The notes beneath the pieces were generated by a model, which was not told where the DNA came from, made no database searches, and saw only the letters and a program-made list of their open reading frames with translations. From an uncultured Bacteroidia bacterium (lineage in GTDB: Bacteria > Bacteroidota > Bacteroidia > Bacteroidales > UBA932): DNA of 64,000 nt. The stretch lies in NCBI GenBank assembly GCA_902773925.1, contig CACYGI010000002.1:322386-386385 (forward strand), read 5' to 3'. Positions within the stretch are counted from its first letter, which is position 1. Every line of letters starts with the position of its first letter. Positions 18,500 through 26,147 of this stretch are shown in pieces. The translations under genes were made by a program, and so were the position numbers.

Positions 18500-19549
18500 A
18501 TGAAAAACAAACTCACTTATCTTGCATTGTCTGTCGTACTGGTAAGCGCCACTTCCTGCTTCTCCAGCTACCAGACTTCCTCCGGCTACCGCGATGGCAT
18601 CTATTACCGTCCCGGACGTACGGCCCGCACCACCGTATATACGGACCGCTCGCTCCCGGGGTATGGCAATGAATACACGGGGACCGCGATCACTGACAGC
18701 GACGGTCTCATCTACGCTACAACCGATGCTGGCGAACGCATCGTAATCGACCGCAACGGCAACGCCACCATCCTCCAAGGCGTCTCTTACGAGGAGCTGC
18801 TCACCCGCTTTGACAGCCCCACGTACCAGTACGTATATGATTACGGATACGGATACGGCAACTACTGGGACGGCTATTATACCTGGAATCCCTGGTACAC
18901 GTCCTCTTATTATTCACCGTGGTACGGCCGTTATTCGTGGCGTTCGAGCTGGTATTCACCCTGGTACTACAGTTGGTATGACCCCTGGTACAGCTGGTAT
19001 GATCCCTGGTACGGGAGCTGGTACTACCACCCTTATTATTACGGCTGGCCGTACTACCACCCCTATCATCCCGGCGGATATCATCCCGGACACGATGTCA
19101 ATCCCGGTCACGGGCAGTCCGGCGGCTGGTACAGCGGACGGCGTACAAGCGGTACTTCAGGCGGTTCTTCTACTCCCGGATACAGAGGTACTTCCTCCGG
19201 ACGCAGGGACAGCGGCGCCTATTCCACCCAGCGCAGCACCTCCGGCAGCAGCTCATACAGCGGACGTCGCGGACAGGGCAGCACCGGCGGCACGAGCTAC
19301 AGTTCCTCGCTCCGTTCTTCGGGCAGCAGCTCCGGCAGTTCAGGCAGCTCCAGCGGCAACCGTCGCGGCAGTTCAAGCAGCAGCTACAGCAACGGACGCA
19401 GCAGTAGCAGTTACAGCTCTGGCAGTTCTTCGGGACGCAGCGGCGGCAGCTACAGCTCCGGCAGCAGCTCTTCGGGACGCAGCGGCGGCAGCAGCAGCAG
19501 CAGCAGTTCCAGCAGCTCTGGCAGCAGCAGCCACACCGGCCGCAGGTAA
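18500..19549 (+). CDS. low-complexity Tyr/Trp/Pro- then Ser/Gly-rich lipoprotein
   Basis: 349 residues. Lipobox SATSC puts the acylated Cys at about residue 20. Residues about 30-110 form a small ordinary domain (DGLIYATTDAGERIVIDRNG). Residues about 111-205 are dominated by Tyr, Trp, Pro and Ser in short repeats (SPWYGRYSW, YDPWYSWYDPWYGSW), then His/Pro/Gly (YHPYHPGGYHPGHD). From about 210 to the end it is Ser/Gly/Arg-rich (SSSGRSGGSYSSG), built on repeated AGC and GGC codons. I do not recognise a family. The composition recalls extended surface or adhesive proteins. It is probably lipid-anchored in the outer membrane; whether it faces outward is not visible. An OmpP1-like porin gene follows. 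Confidence 0.85.
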   Translation: MKNKLTYLALSVVLVSATSCFSSYQTSSGYRDGIYYRPGRTARTTVYTDRSLPGYGNEYTGTAITDSDGLIYATTDAGERIVIDRNGNATILQGVSYEELLTRFDSPTYQYVYDYGYGYGNYWDGYYTWNPWYTSSYYSPWYGRYSWRSSWYSPWYYSWYDPWYSWYDPWYGSWYYHPYYYGWPYYHPYHPGGYHPGHDVNPGHGQSGGWYSGRRTSGTSGGSSTPGYRGTSSGRRDSGAYSTQRSTSGSSSYSGRRGQGSTGGTSYSSSLRSSGSSSGSSGSSSGNRRGSSSSSYSNGRSSSSYSSGSSSGRSGGSYSSGSSSSGRSGGSSSSSSSSSSGSSSHTGRR

Positions 19550-19593
19550 TCCCACAACCTGAAGTCTTACATTTTAAGATATTGAAAGCGAAA

Positions 19594-21129
19594 ATGAAAA
19601 AGATTCTTACGATACTCGGGGCCGCGATGATGGCGATGCCACTCTTCGCTCAGGGTCCGGCGGATGCCATCCTCTTCTCGCGCAGCGACTACGAAGGTTC
19701 GGCACGCACGATTTCCATGGGCAACGCATTTACCGCACTCGGCGGTGATGTCGGAGCCATTTCGATCAACCCCGCCGCTTCGGGTCTCTACCGCTACATG
19801 GAGTTCTCGATCACGCCCGGCCTGCTCAACACCGGCGCCAAGACGACCTATTTCAGCAACACATACAAGGACAGCGGCACGCGCGGCGTTTTGTCCAGCG
19901 CGGGATTCGTAGCTCCGATATTTATCCGCGACGACGGCGGGACATTCAGCATCAATATCGGATTTACCGCCAACCGCATAAAGAGTTTTGACAGCAACAT
20001 CGCTGCATACGGCTACAACAGCAACACGACTATGCTCGGTTCGATAGCCGCCAGCATCGAGGGAGTGAATCAGGCCGACCTGACCAAGACCGACACCTAC
20101 GAGCCTTATCTGGACAGCGACCTGCCCTGGAATGCCATCCTCGCCTGGGACTGCTACGGCATCAACCCGCGTGAAGATCTCGACAACAGCTATATCGCCG
20201 CAACGGAGTATCTCGGCTCCGACGGTTATCCCCATATGGCCGGCACGCTGTTCAACATCTATGAGGCACATACCACCGGCGGCATCCAGGAGTTCTCCTG
20301 CAACCTTGGCCTGAACATCCACGACAACTTCTACCTCGGCGCGAACATCAACCTGCACAGTGTCGATTATACCCTGGACGAGTTTTTCAGCGAAGAGGCA
20401 TCGACTGACGCCCAGACGCTCAACTCCTTTATGTCGATGACGTCCAACTACTGGCAGCGCACCACCGGAAGCGGCCTGAACGTCAAGTTCGGCGCCATCT
20501 ACGCTCCCACCACTCACCTGCGCTTTGGTTTCACCTACCAGACTCCTACCTGGTACACCCTTACGGACAACTGGCAGCGCAGTATGCAGACATCGTTTGT
20601 GACAGATACGTATTACAATACTTCGCCGATAGGCAACTTTACATATACTGTCAAGTCGCCCGGCCGCTGGGGCCTGGGAGCAGCCTTCGTAGGCAGCAGC
20701 ACGATATTCAGCTTCGATTACGAACGCGCCAATTACGGCAAGATGCGAATGGCTGACGAAAACAACAACACGATACCTTTCTCGTATGACAATACCGTCA
20801 TCCAGAACAGCTTCAAGAGTGCAGGTTCGCTGCGACTGGGTTTCGAGCAGTGGATTGGCAATACGGCTCTCCGCCTCGGCTACGCCCGCCACTCGAGCCC
20901 CGGCACACTCAGCAACTACACATATCCCAAACTCAGGTATTTCTCCTGCGGTATGGGATTCCTGCTCGGCAAGAGCGTGACTCTCGACCTGGCTTACCAG
21001 CGCTGCATATCGAAGCAGGACTACTCATTTGAATGCTTCGAAGGATATGACGGTATGGAAGGTCCCGTGGCTTATGTGAACCGGATGAACGTCAACAAGT
21101 TCCTGGCATCCGTAGCCATCCGCTTCTAA
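19594..21129 (+). CDS. OmpP1/FadL-family outer-membrane transport protein
   Basis: 511 residues from ATG 19594 (MKKILTILGAAMMAMPLFAQ, a clean signal peptide); an in-frame TTG four codons earlier is less likely. The N-terminus of the mature protein has the OmpP1/FadL-type pattern SARTISMGNAFTALGGDVGAISINPAAS, the hatch region, followed by alternating strands across the length and a terminal Phe (SVAIRF) as expected of an outer-membrane barrel. FadL-type proteins pass hydrophobic compounds; in Bacteroidota the substrates are mostly unknown. Located 44 bp after the Ser-rich lipoprotein; its stop overlaps the convergent WbqC stop (CTAA). Confidence 0.88.
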   Translation: MKKILTILGAAMMAMPLFAQGPADAILFSRSDYEGSARTISMGNAFTALGGDVGAISINPAASGLYRYMEFSITPGLLNTGAKTTYFSNTYKDSGTRGVLSSAGFVAPIFIRDDGGTFSINIGFTANRIKSFDSNIAAYGYNSNTTMLGSIAASIEGVNQADLTKTDTYEPYLDSDLPWNAILAWDCYGINPREDLDNSYIAATEYLGSDGYPHMAGTLFNIYEAHTTGGIQEFSCNLGLNIHDNFYLGANINLHSVDYTLDEFFSEEASTDAQTLNSFMSMTSNYWQRTTGSGLNVKFGAIYAPTTHLRFGFTYQTPTWYTLTDNWQRSMQTSFVTDTYYNTSPIGNFTYTVKSPGRWGLGAAFVGSSTIFSFDYERANYGKMRMADENNNTIPFSYDNTVIQNSFKSAGSLRLGFEQWIGNTALRLGYARHSSPGTLSNYTYPKLRYFSCGMGFLLGKSVTLDLAYQRCISKQDYSFECFEGYDGMEGPVAYVNRMNVNKFLASVAIRF

Positions 21130-21755
21130 AGCAGGTATGAGATGGCATCCGGCCCCTCTGCACAGAGCAGGTCGATGACCGAAAGATTGGGGATGAAAGA
21201 AGCCCCCGCAGAGAAGACCTGAAAATAGGTCTTCTCTTTTTTGTATTCGGCAAGAAGCGATTCCCCGCGATATTTGGGCTGGATGCGGGCGCGAAAATCC
21301 CCAGCCCCGGCATCCGGCTCGTAGTGATCCGTGAGGCGGATTTCCCGGCGAAGGCCGGTCATCCTTAGAAGCACCTCCAGCAGGCGCAGATTCAGATCGA
21401 ATAGGAACGGCTCGCGACGGTCCAGGACGGCATAAAGCTCATCGCGGTAATATTCAAAAAAGGCCGAGGAGTTGTACGAGGCCTCCAGCGCCCGTTTGTG
21501 GCGCATAAGCCAGGGATCACCGTAATCGATGCGGACATCTCGCACCGGCAACTTGTGAGTCGCTGCGCAAAGCACTGGAATGCTCAGCGTCTCCACGCCA
21601 CCGGCAGCATAAATCCTGCAACGGCTGCGGTACGACTGCTTCTGATAGGTCTCGTGCTGTTCGATATATACTGCATCCGCAGCGGCGATGGCCCAGAAAT
21701 ACTCTACCGGAGGCAGGTAGGCCGTCGTCAGTACCGTCTGCTGGAAAAGAGACAT
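21126..21755 (-). CDS. WbqC-family protein
   Basis: 209 residues, matching the WbqC-like family (TAYLPPVEYFWAIAAADAVYIEQHETYQKQSYRSRC, quoted here as separate blocks TAYLPPVEYFW and ETYQKQSYRSRC). The family is found near polysaccharide and lipid A genes and its biochemical role is not firmly known. The gene is the last of the lpxD-lpxC-lpxA-WbqC unit, 2 bp after lpxA. It terminates with TAG overlapping the stop of the convergent porin gene. Confidence 0.85.
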   Translation of the reverse strand: MSLFQQTVLTTAYLPPVEYFWAIAAADAVYIEQHETYQKQSYRSRCRIYAAGGVETLSIPVLCAATHKLPVRDVRIDYGDPWLMRHKRALEASYNSSAFFEYYRDELYAVLDRREPFLFDLNLRLLEVLLRMTGLRREIRLTDHYEPDAGAGDFRARIQPKYRGESLLAEYKKEKTYFQVFSAGASFIPNLSVIDLLCAEGPDAISYLL

Positions 21756-21757
21756 CT

Positions 21758-22528
21758 CTAGCGGATTATGCCGCGCGAAGAGCCGCGCACGAATGAGAGG
21801 ATGGTCTCGCGAAGTTCGCTACTGTCGATGGTCTGCTCGACCACGCGGCAGGCATCGGAGACATTGAGGCCGTCATTGTAGATGATCCGGTATATCCTGC
21901 GGATCTCCTCGATCTGTTCGTGAGTGAATCCGCGGCGGCGCAGGCCTACCAGATTGACTCCCTCGAATGAGACGGGATTGCGGCCTGCAAGTGCGTACGG
22001 AGGGACATCCTTGGTCAGGATGCAGCCGCCGCCGAGCATCGCGTGCGAACCCAGATGTGTAAACTGATGGAGCAGCGCACCGCCTCCGACTATCGCCCAG
22101 TCATCGACGTCCACCTCGCCTGCCAGTCCGGCCTTGCCCGAAAGGATGCAATGATTGCCGATGCGGCAGTCGTGCGCGATATGCACGTAGCACATTATGA
22201 GGTTGTCGTCGCCTACGCGGGTGGTCAGTTTGCCGCTTGCGGCCGTGCCGCGGTGGATGGTGACAAATTCGCGGATCATATTACGCGCACCGATCTCCAC
22301 GTAGCTTTCCTCTCCGGCAAACTTCAGGTCCTGCGGCACGCCTCCCAGCACGGCACCGGGCCATACCTGGCAGTCGCGTCCCATACGCACGTGCTCGAAA
22401 ATAGTGACGTGCGGACCGATACGGCAGCCGTCGCCGATCTCGACATTCTTATCTATGTAGCAGAACGGGCCGATCTCTACGCCGGTCCCGATCTTTGCCT
22501 GAGGGTGGATGAAACTCATCGAATTCAT
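21758..22528 (-). CDS. lpxA: acyl-ACP--UDP-N-acetylglucosamine O-acyltransferase
   Basis: 256 residues, the usual LpxA length. It performs the first step of lipid A synthesis, transferring a hydroxyacyl chain from ACP to UDP-GlcNAc. The N-terminal two thirds are hexapeptide repeats of a left-handed beta helix (IGTGVEIGPF, IGDGCRIGPH). The catalytic His is His119 in YVHIAHDCRIGNHC; HEQIEEIRR and RIIYNDGL mark the C-terminal helical domain. The ATG overlaps the lpxC stop as ATGA. Confidence 0.96.
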   Translation of the reverse strand: MNSMSFIHPQAKIGTGVEIGPFCYIDKNVEIGDGCRIGPHVTIFEHVRMGRDCQVWPGAVLGGVPQDLKFAGEESYVEIGARNMIREFVTIHRGTAASGKLTTRVGDDNLIMCYVHIAHDCRIGNHCILSGKAGLAGEVDVDDWAIVGGGALLHQFTHLGSHAMLGGGCILTKDVPPYALAGRNPVSFEGVNLVGLRRRGFTHEQIEEIRRIYRIIYNDGLNVSDACRVVEQTIDSSELRETILSFVRGSSRGIIR

Positions 22529-23439
22529 AACATCTGGGGGTATTGTCTGACAAGGGCCCTGACCGCCGCCGCATTGACGCGATGCCCGGGCTTGAAAGCC
22601 TCGACACGGGCTTTCAAGGGACGCGAAAGCAGCAACAGATCGCCCATCAGATCGAGTATTTTATGACGTGCGCATTCGTTGGTAAAATGCAGTTCCACAT
22701 TATCGAGATAGCCATTTTGCGAAGCCTTGAGAGTCGGGATGCCGAAAAACTCCTGCAACCGCGCGAGGCGCTGCGCATCTAACTCGCAGTCCACCACGAC
22801 CAGCGCGCCTCTGATGTCTCCGCCGCGAATCAGCCCCCGCTGCATCAGGAACTCGACCTCGCTCAGCAGGCAGAAAGTGCGGCAGGGCGCAATCTCGCCG
22901 GCATAATCGTCAGAGCAGACATATCCGGCCTTCATATCCCTCAACAGTGCGGGATGCTCATAATGGACCGTAACTTCGGCCTCGAAGCGATCGCACGGCG
23001 TCATCCTTATCAGCGAGCCCGTTGCCTCGTCCCGGTACTCGAACGGCCCGGGAAGCACTGCGTAGCGGCGCTGCGCATCCTGCTCCGCTATACCGGCCTG
23101 CTGAAACGCCTTCACATACATAGCGGCGCTGCCATCGAGGATGGGAAGCTCCGGGGCATCGAGGCGAACTGCGGCATTGTCAATGCCAAGCCCCGAAAAT
23201 GCGGAAAGCAGATGCTCGACCGTCACGACCTTCGTCTCGCCCTCGGCTATCGCAGTACTGCGGTCAGTAGAGGCTACCGAAGAAGGAGCGAGCCGCACGG
23301 GGGCCCCGCCCAGGTCGGTGCGATAAAACACGATCCCCTCTCCGGGGCCGGCAGGCTCGACGGTCATAGTCACGGGAAGGCCTCCGTGAAGGCCCTTTCC
23401 CTTGAAAACACATGCGGACTTAAGTGTATGCTGGTTCAT
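22525..23439 (-). CDS. lpxC: UDP-3-O-acyl-N-acetylglucosamine deacetylase, not fused to FabZ
   Basis: 304 residues, the length of a stand-alone LpxC. Zinc ligands His76 (TVEHLLSAF), His259 and Asp263 (ARHKILDLMGD) and the general acid His286 (KPGHRVN) are all present, so it should be active in the committed step of lipid A synthesis. In many Bacteroidales LpxC is fused to FabZ (about 460 residues). Here the protein ends at PQML right after the LpxC domain and the lpxA ATG overlaps its stop, so no FabZ domain is encoded. Start ATG overlaps the lpxD stop (TAATG). Confidence 0.95.
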   Translation of the reverse strand: MNQHTLKSACVFKGKGLHGGLPVTMTVEPAGPGEGIVFYRTDLGGAPVRLAPSSVASTDRSTAIAEGETKVVTVEHLLSAFSGLGIDNAAVRLDAPELPILDGSAAMYVKAFQQAGIAEQDAQRRYAVLPGPFEYRDEATGSLIRMTPCDRFEAEVTVHYEHPALLRDMKAGYVCSDDYAGEIAPCRTFCLLSEVEFLMQRGLIRGGDIRGALVVVDCELDAQRLARLQEFFGIPTLKASQNGYLDNVELHFTNECARHKILDLMGDLLLLSRPLKARVEAFKPGHRVNAAAVRALVRQYPQML

Positions 23440-24410
23440 TACTTCTTCTTGCGGGCCGCGGAGCGGAAAATGGCATATGCCCGGAGATATTCGCGATGGT
23501 CGAATGCAGGTGAACCGAACAGGGTGCGGCCCTCTTCGCGGACATCACCCGTAATGCCGGACTGAGCTGCAATCGTAGTATGGTCGGCTATCACAAGATG
23601 GCCTGCTATGCCTACTTGTCCGGCTATGACGCAATGCGCCCCGACCTTGGTAGAGCCGGCGACACCCGACTGGGCGGCTATCACCGTATGCTCCCCTATC
23701 TCGACATTGTGCGCTATCATACAGAGATTGTCTATCTTGACTCCGTCGTGGATGATGGTCGAGCCCATGGTCGACCGGTCGACCGTAGCAGAGGCTCCGA
23801 TCTCCACGTCATTGCCGATGACAACGTTGCCCGTCTGGGGGATCTTGGAGTAACGGCCTGAGGCATCGGGGGCGAACCCGAATCCGTCCGCGCCTATGAC
23901 GGCGTTGGCGTGCAGCGTGCAGCGGTCGCCGATGACGCAGCCGGGATAGATCTTGACTCCCGGATAGAGGATGCAGTCGCGCCCGATCTTCACGCCCTCG
24001 CCTATATGGACCATCGGGTAAATGCGCGTACCGCGGCCGATGCGGGCTGAGCAGCTGATATGGCGGTCAGGCAGGAGCCTGGCGCGGAACCGGTTGCCGC
24101 CACGGGCACTGCGCTGCATCTGCTGGAACCAGGCCAGAAGGCCGGCTACGGCCGAATACGCATCGTCCACCCGAATGAGCGTGGCAGACACGGGCTCCCT
24201 TGGCTGAAAATCCCTGTTAACCAGGATTATGTCAGCCTTGCAGGAGTATATGTAGTGCTCGTATTTGGGATTGGCCAGAAAACAGATAGTCCCTGCGCGG
24301 CCGCTCTCGATGCGCGCCGGCGCAGAAACGGTGACATCCGGATTGCCGGATATCTCACCTCCGAAACGCTCCGCAATCTCACGGGCCGAGATAGAAATCT
24401 TTTTCTTCAT
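23439..24410 (-). CDS. lpxD: UDP-3-O-acylglucosamine N-acyltransferase
   Basis: 323 residues from ATG 24410 ([18 protein letters not shown]); an upstream in-frame TTG at 24422 is rejected. The N-terminal uridine-binding domain ([19 protein letters not shown]) is followed by about ten hexapeptide repeats of the beta helix ([20 protein letters not shown]) and a short C-terminal helix. The catalytic His is probably that in [15 protein letters not shown]. It adds the second acyl chain in lipid A synthesis. First gene of the lpx unit, divergent from rimP across 167 bp. Confidence 0.95.
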   Translation of the reverse strand: MKKKISISAREIAERFGGEISGNPDVTVSAPARIESGRAGTICFLANPKYEHYIYSCKADIILVNRDFQPREPVSATLIRVDDAYSAVAGLLAWFQQMQRSARGGNRFRARLLPDRHISCSARIGRGTRIYPMVHIGEGVKIGRDCILYPGVKIYPGCVIGDRCTLHANAVIGADGFGFAPDASGRYSKIPQTGNVVIGNDVEIGASATVDRSTMGSTIIHDGVKIDNLCMIAHNVEIGEHTVIAAQSGVAGSTKVGAHCVIAGQVGIAGHLVIADHTTIAAQSGITGDVREEGRTLFGSPAFDHREYLRAYAIFRSAARKKK

Positions 24411-24477
24411 TTTGCGGTACAAAAATGGTTGTTTTTGGCCGAAAATTCAAGGCTGTTGCACAAAATGTGCCGAATAA

Positions 24478-24509
24478 TTTGCTATTTAGGCCAAAAAGCG
24501 GTACTTTTG
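24478..24509 (+). promoter_or_regulatory. full consensus promoter of the rimP-nusA-infB operon
   Basis: TTTG at 24478-24481, 20-bp spacer, TACTTTTG at 24502-24509. Predicted leader to rimP ATG 24578 is about 60 nt and contains the hairpin at 24533-24555. Confidence 0.7.
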
Positions 24510-24532
24510 CAAGGTTGAAAGATGAAGATGTG

Positions 24533-24555
24533 AAGGGCGCCCCGGGGGCACCCTT
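24533..24555 (+). promoter_or_regulatory. terminator-like leader hairpin upstream of rimP
   Basis: Stem AAGGG-C-GCCC / GGGC-A-CCCTT with one C/A mismatch and a 3-nt loop, ending in a T-run (TTTT, 24554-24557). It lies between the operon promoter and the rimP start. It could act as an attenuator; NusA, encoded in the same operon, affects pausing and termination at such hairpins. Confidence 0.55.
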
Positions 24556-24577
24556 TTCTCATATCATAAAAGCAAGT

Positions 24578-24838
24578 ATGATTACAAAGGAACAAATTTC
24601 CGCAATTGCGGCCGACTACCTGAAGCAGACCGACCTTACTTTCGTCAAGGCCCGCGTCAGCAAGGACAATGATATTATGGTATTTATCACCCGCGAGGGC
24701 GGCAGCGTATGCATCGATGACTGCGTAGAGCTCAGCCGCTACATAGAGTCCCGGCTGGACCGCGACAAGGAGGATTTCTCCCTTACGGTCAGCAGCACGG
24801 GGGTACGGAACGCTTCGCAGGATGAAGATGAAGAATAA
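24578..24838 (+). CDS. rimP: ribosome maturation factor RimP, N-terminal domain only
   Basis: 86 residues from ATG 24578 (MITKEQISAIAADYLKQ), downstream of the promoter and hairpin. Residues 1-75 match the RimP N-terminal alpha/beta domain (ICIDDCVELSRYIESRLDRD-type block, seen as CIDDCVELSRYIES). RimP is normally about 150 residues with a second, Sm-like C-terminal domain after the SSxGxxRPL block. Here SSTGVRNASQDEDEE ends in a stop, and nusA begins 24 bp later, so the C-terminal domain is absent rather than frameshifted out. RimP binds the 30S subunit during maturation. Whether the short form works is unknown. Position before nusA-infB is the standard one. Confidence 0.85.
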   Translation: MITKEQISAIAADYLKQTDLTFVKARVSKDNDIMVFITREGGSVCIDDCVELSRYIESRLDRDKEDFSLTVSSTGVRNASQDEDEE

Positions 24839-24862
24839 TCAATACAAAAACAATAACACAAA

Positions 24863-26119
24863 ATGGACGTTACAAATCTGAACAGCTCGTTTACTGAATT
24901 CAAAGAGCAGAAAAACATCGACCGGCTCACGATGATGAGCGTCATGGAAGACGTATTCAAGGCCCAGCTGGCCAAGATGTACGGCGAAGACGCGATGTTC
25001 GAGGTGATTACCAACGTCGATAAGGGAGACTTCGTCATTATGCGCACCCGCACTGTCGTAGAGGAAGTCGAGAACCCTGCGACCGAGATTTCACTCGAAG
25101 AGGCACGCAAGACCGATGATTCATTCGAAGTAGGTGAAGATTTCACCGAGAAGATAAACCTCGAAGACTTCGGCCGCCGCGGTATCCTCAACCTGAGGCA
25201 GAACCTCTCGGGACGCATCATGGATATCGAGAAAGCCAATCTCTACAATTTCTATAAGGGCAAGGTCGGCGAGGTTATCGTCGGCGAAGTATATCAGGCC
25301 TGGAAGAAGGAAGTTCTGGTCAAGGATGAGAACAACAACGAGCTCGTCCTGCCCCGTACCGAGCAGATTCCGACTGATTTCTTCCACAAGGGAGATACGG
25401 TCAAGGCCGTCATTTCCAGCGTGGAGATGAAGAACAATACTCCGGTCATCACCCTTTCGCGTATCTCCAGCGTCTTCCTCGAGAGGCTCTTCGAGCAGGA
25501 AGTACCCGAGATCCTGGACGGCCTGATCACCATCAAGAAGGTAGTCCGAATTCCCGGCGAACGCGCAAAGGTGGCCGTAGAGTCGTATGACGACCGTATC
25601 GACCCGGTCGGCGCCTGCGTCGGCGTGAAGGGTTCCCGCATCCACGGCATCGTCCGCGAGCTGCGCAACGAGAACATCGACGTGATCAACTGGACCTCCA
25701 ACATCCAGCTGCTCGTATCGCGCGCCCTCAATCCGGCCAAGATTTCATCCATCGAAATCCATAACGACACCCGCGAGATCCGCGTATATCTCAAGCCGTC
25801 GGAGGTCTCCCTGGCCATCGGCAAGAACGGCAGCAACATCAAGCTGGCCAGTATGCTGACTGACTACAAGATCGACGTCTATCGCGAGACTGACGAAGAG
25901 GAACAGGAAGACGACGTGCTGCTGGATGCATTCAGCGATGAGATCGAGCAGTGGATCATCGACGCGCTCAAGGGCATCGGCTGCGATACCGCACGCAGCG
26001 TACTCGCATTGCCGGTCAACGAGATCGCAAAACGCGCCGACCTGGAAGAAGAGACAGTCGAAGACGTCTGCAGCATCCTCCGTTCCGAGTTTGAAGACGA
26101 AGAAGGCGAACAGGCATAA
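24863..26119 (+). CDS. nusA: transcription termination/antitermination factor NusA
   Basis: 418 residues. The N-terminal RNA-polymerase-binding domain (VMEDVFKAQLAKMYGEDAMF), an S1 domain at about 130-195 (GKVGEVIVGEVYQAWKKEVLV), and two KH domains (IDPVGACVGVKGSRIHGIV; LAIGKNGSNIKLASML) are in order. The C-terminus after about 350 is acidic with one helix-hairpin-helix-like segment (ALKGIGCDTARSVLALPV). It modulates pausing and termination. It lies 24 bp after rimP and 28 bp before infB. Confidence 0.97.
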   Translation: MDVTNLNSSFTEFKEQKNIDRLTMMSVMEDVFKAQLAKMYGEDAMFEVITNVDKGDFVIMRTRTVVEEVENPATEISLEEARKTDDSFEVGEDFTEKINLEDFGRRGILNLRQNLSGRIMDIEKANLYNFYKGKVGEVIVGEVYQAWKKEVLVKDENNNELVLPRTEQIPTDFFHKGDTVKAVISSVEMKNNTPVITLSRISSVFLERLFEQEVPEILDGLITIKKVVRIPGERAKVAVESYDDRIDPVGACVGVKGSRIHGIVRELRNENIDVINWTSNIQLLVSRALNPAKISSIEIHNDTREIRVYLKPSEVSLAIGKNGSNIKLASMLTDYKIDVYRETDEEEQEDDVLLDAFSDEIEQWIIDALKGIGCDTARSVLALPVNEIAKRADLEEETVEDVCSILRSEFEDEEGEQA

Positions 26120-26147
26120 TTAACATCAACAATAAAGGGAGCAAAAT

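Noticed and set aside
19567..20892. Long minus-strand frame opposite the OmpP1-like gene
   Set aside because: No family features; the plus-strand porin has a signal peptide and conserved hatch sequence.
24522..24533. Tiny upstream reading frame (ATG AAG ATG TGA) in the rimP leader
   Set aside because: Four codons with no ribosome binding site and no regulatory residues; it could easily be chance.
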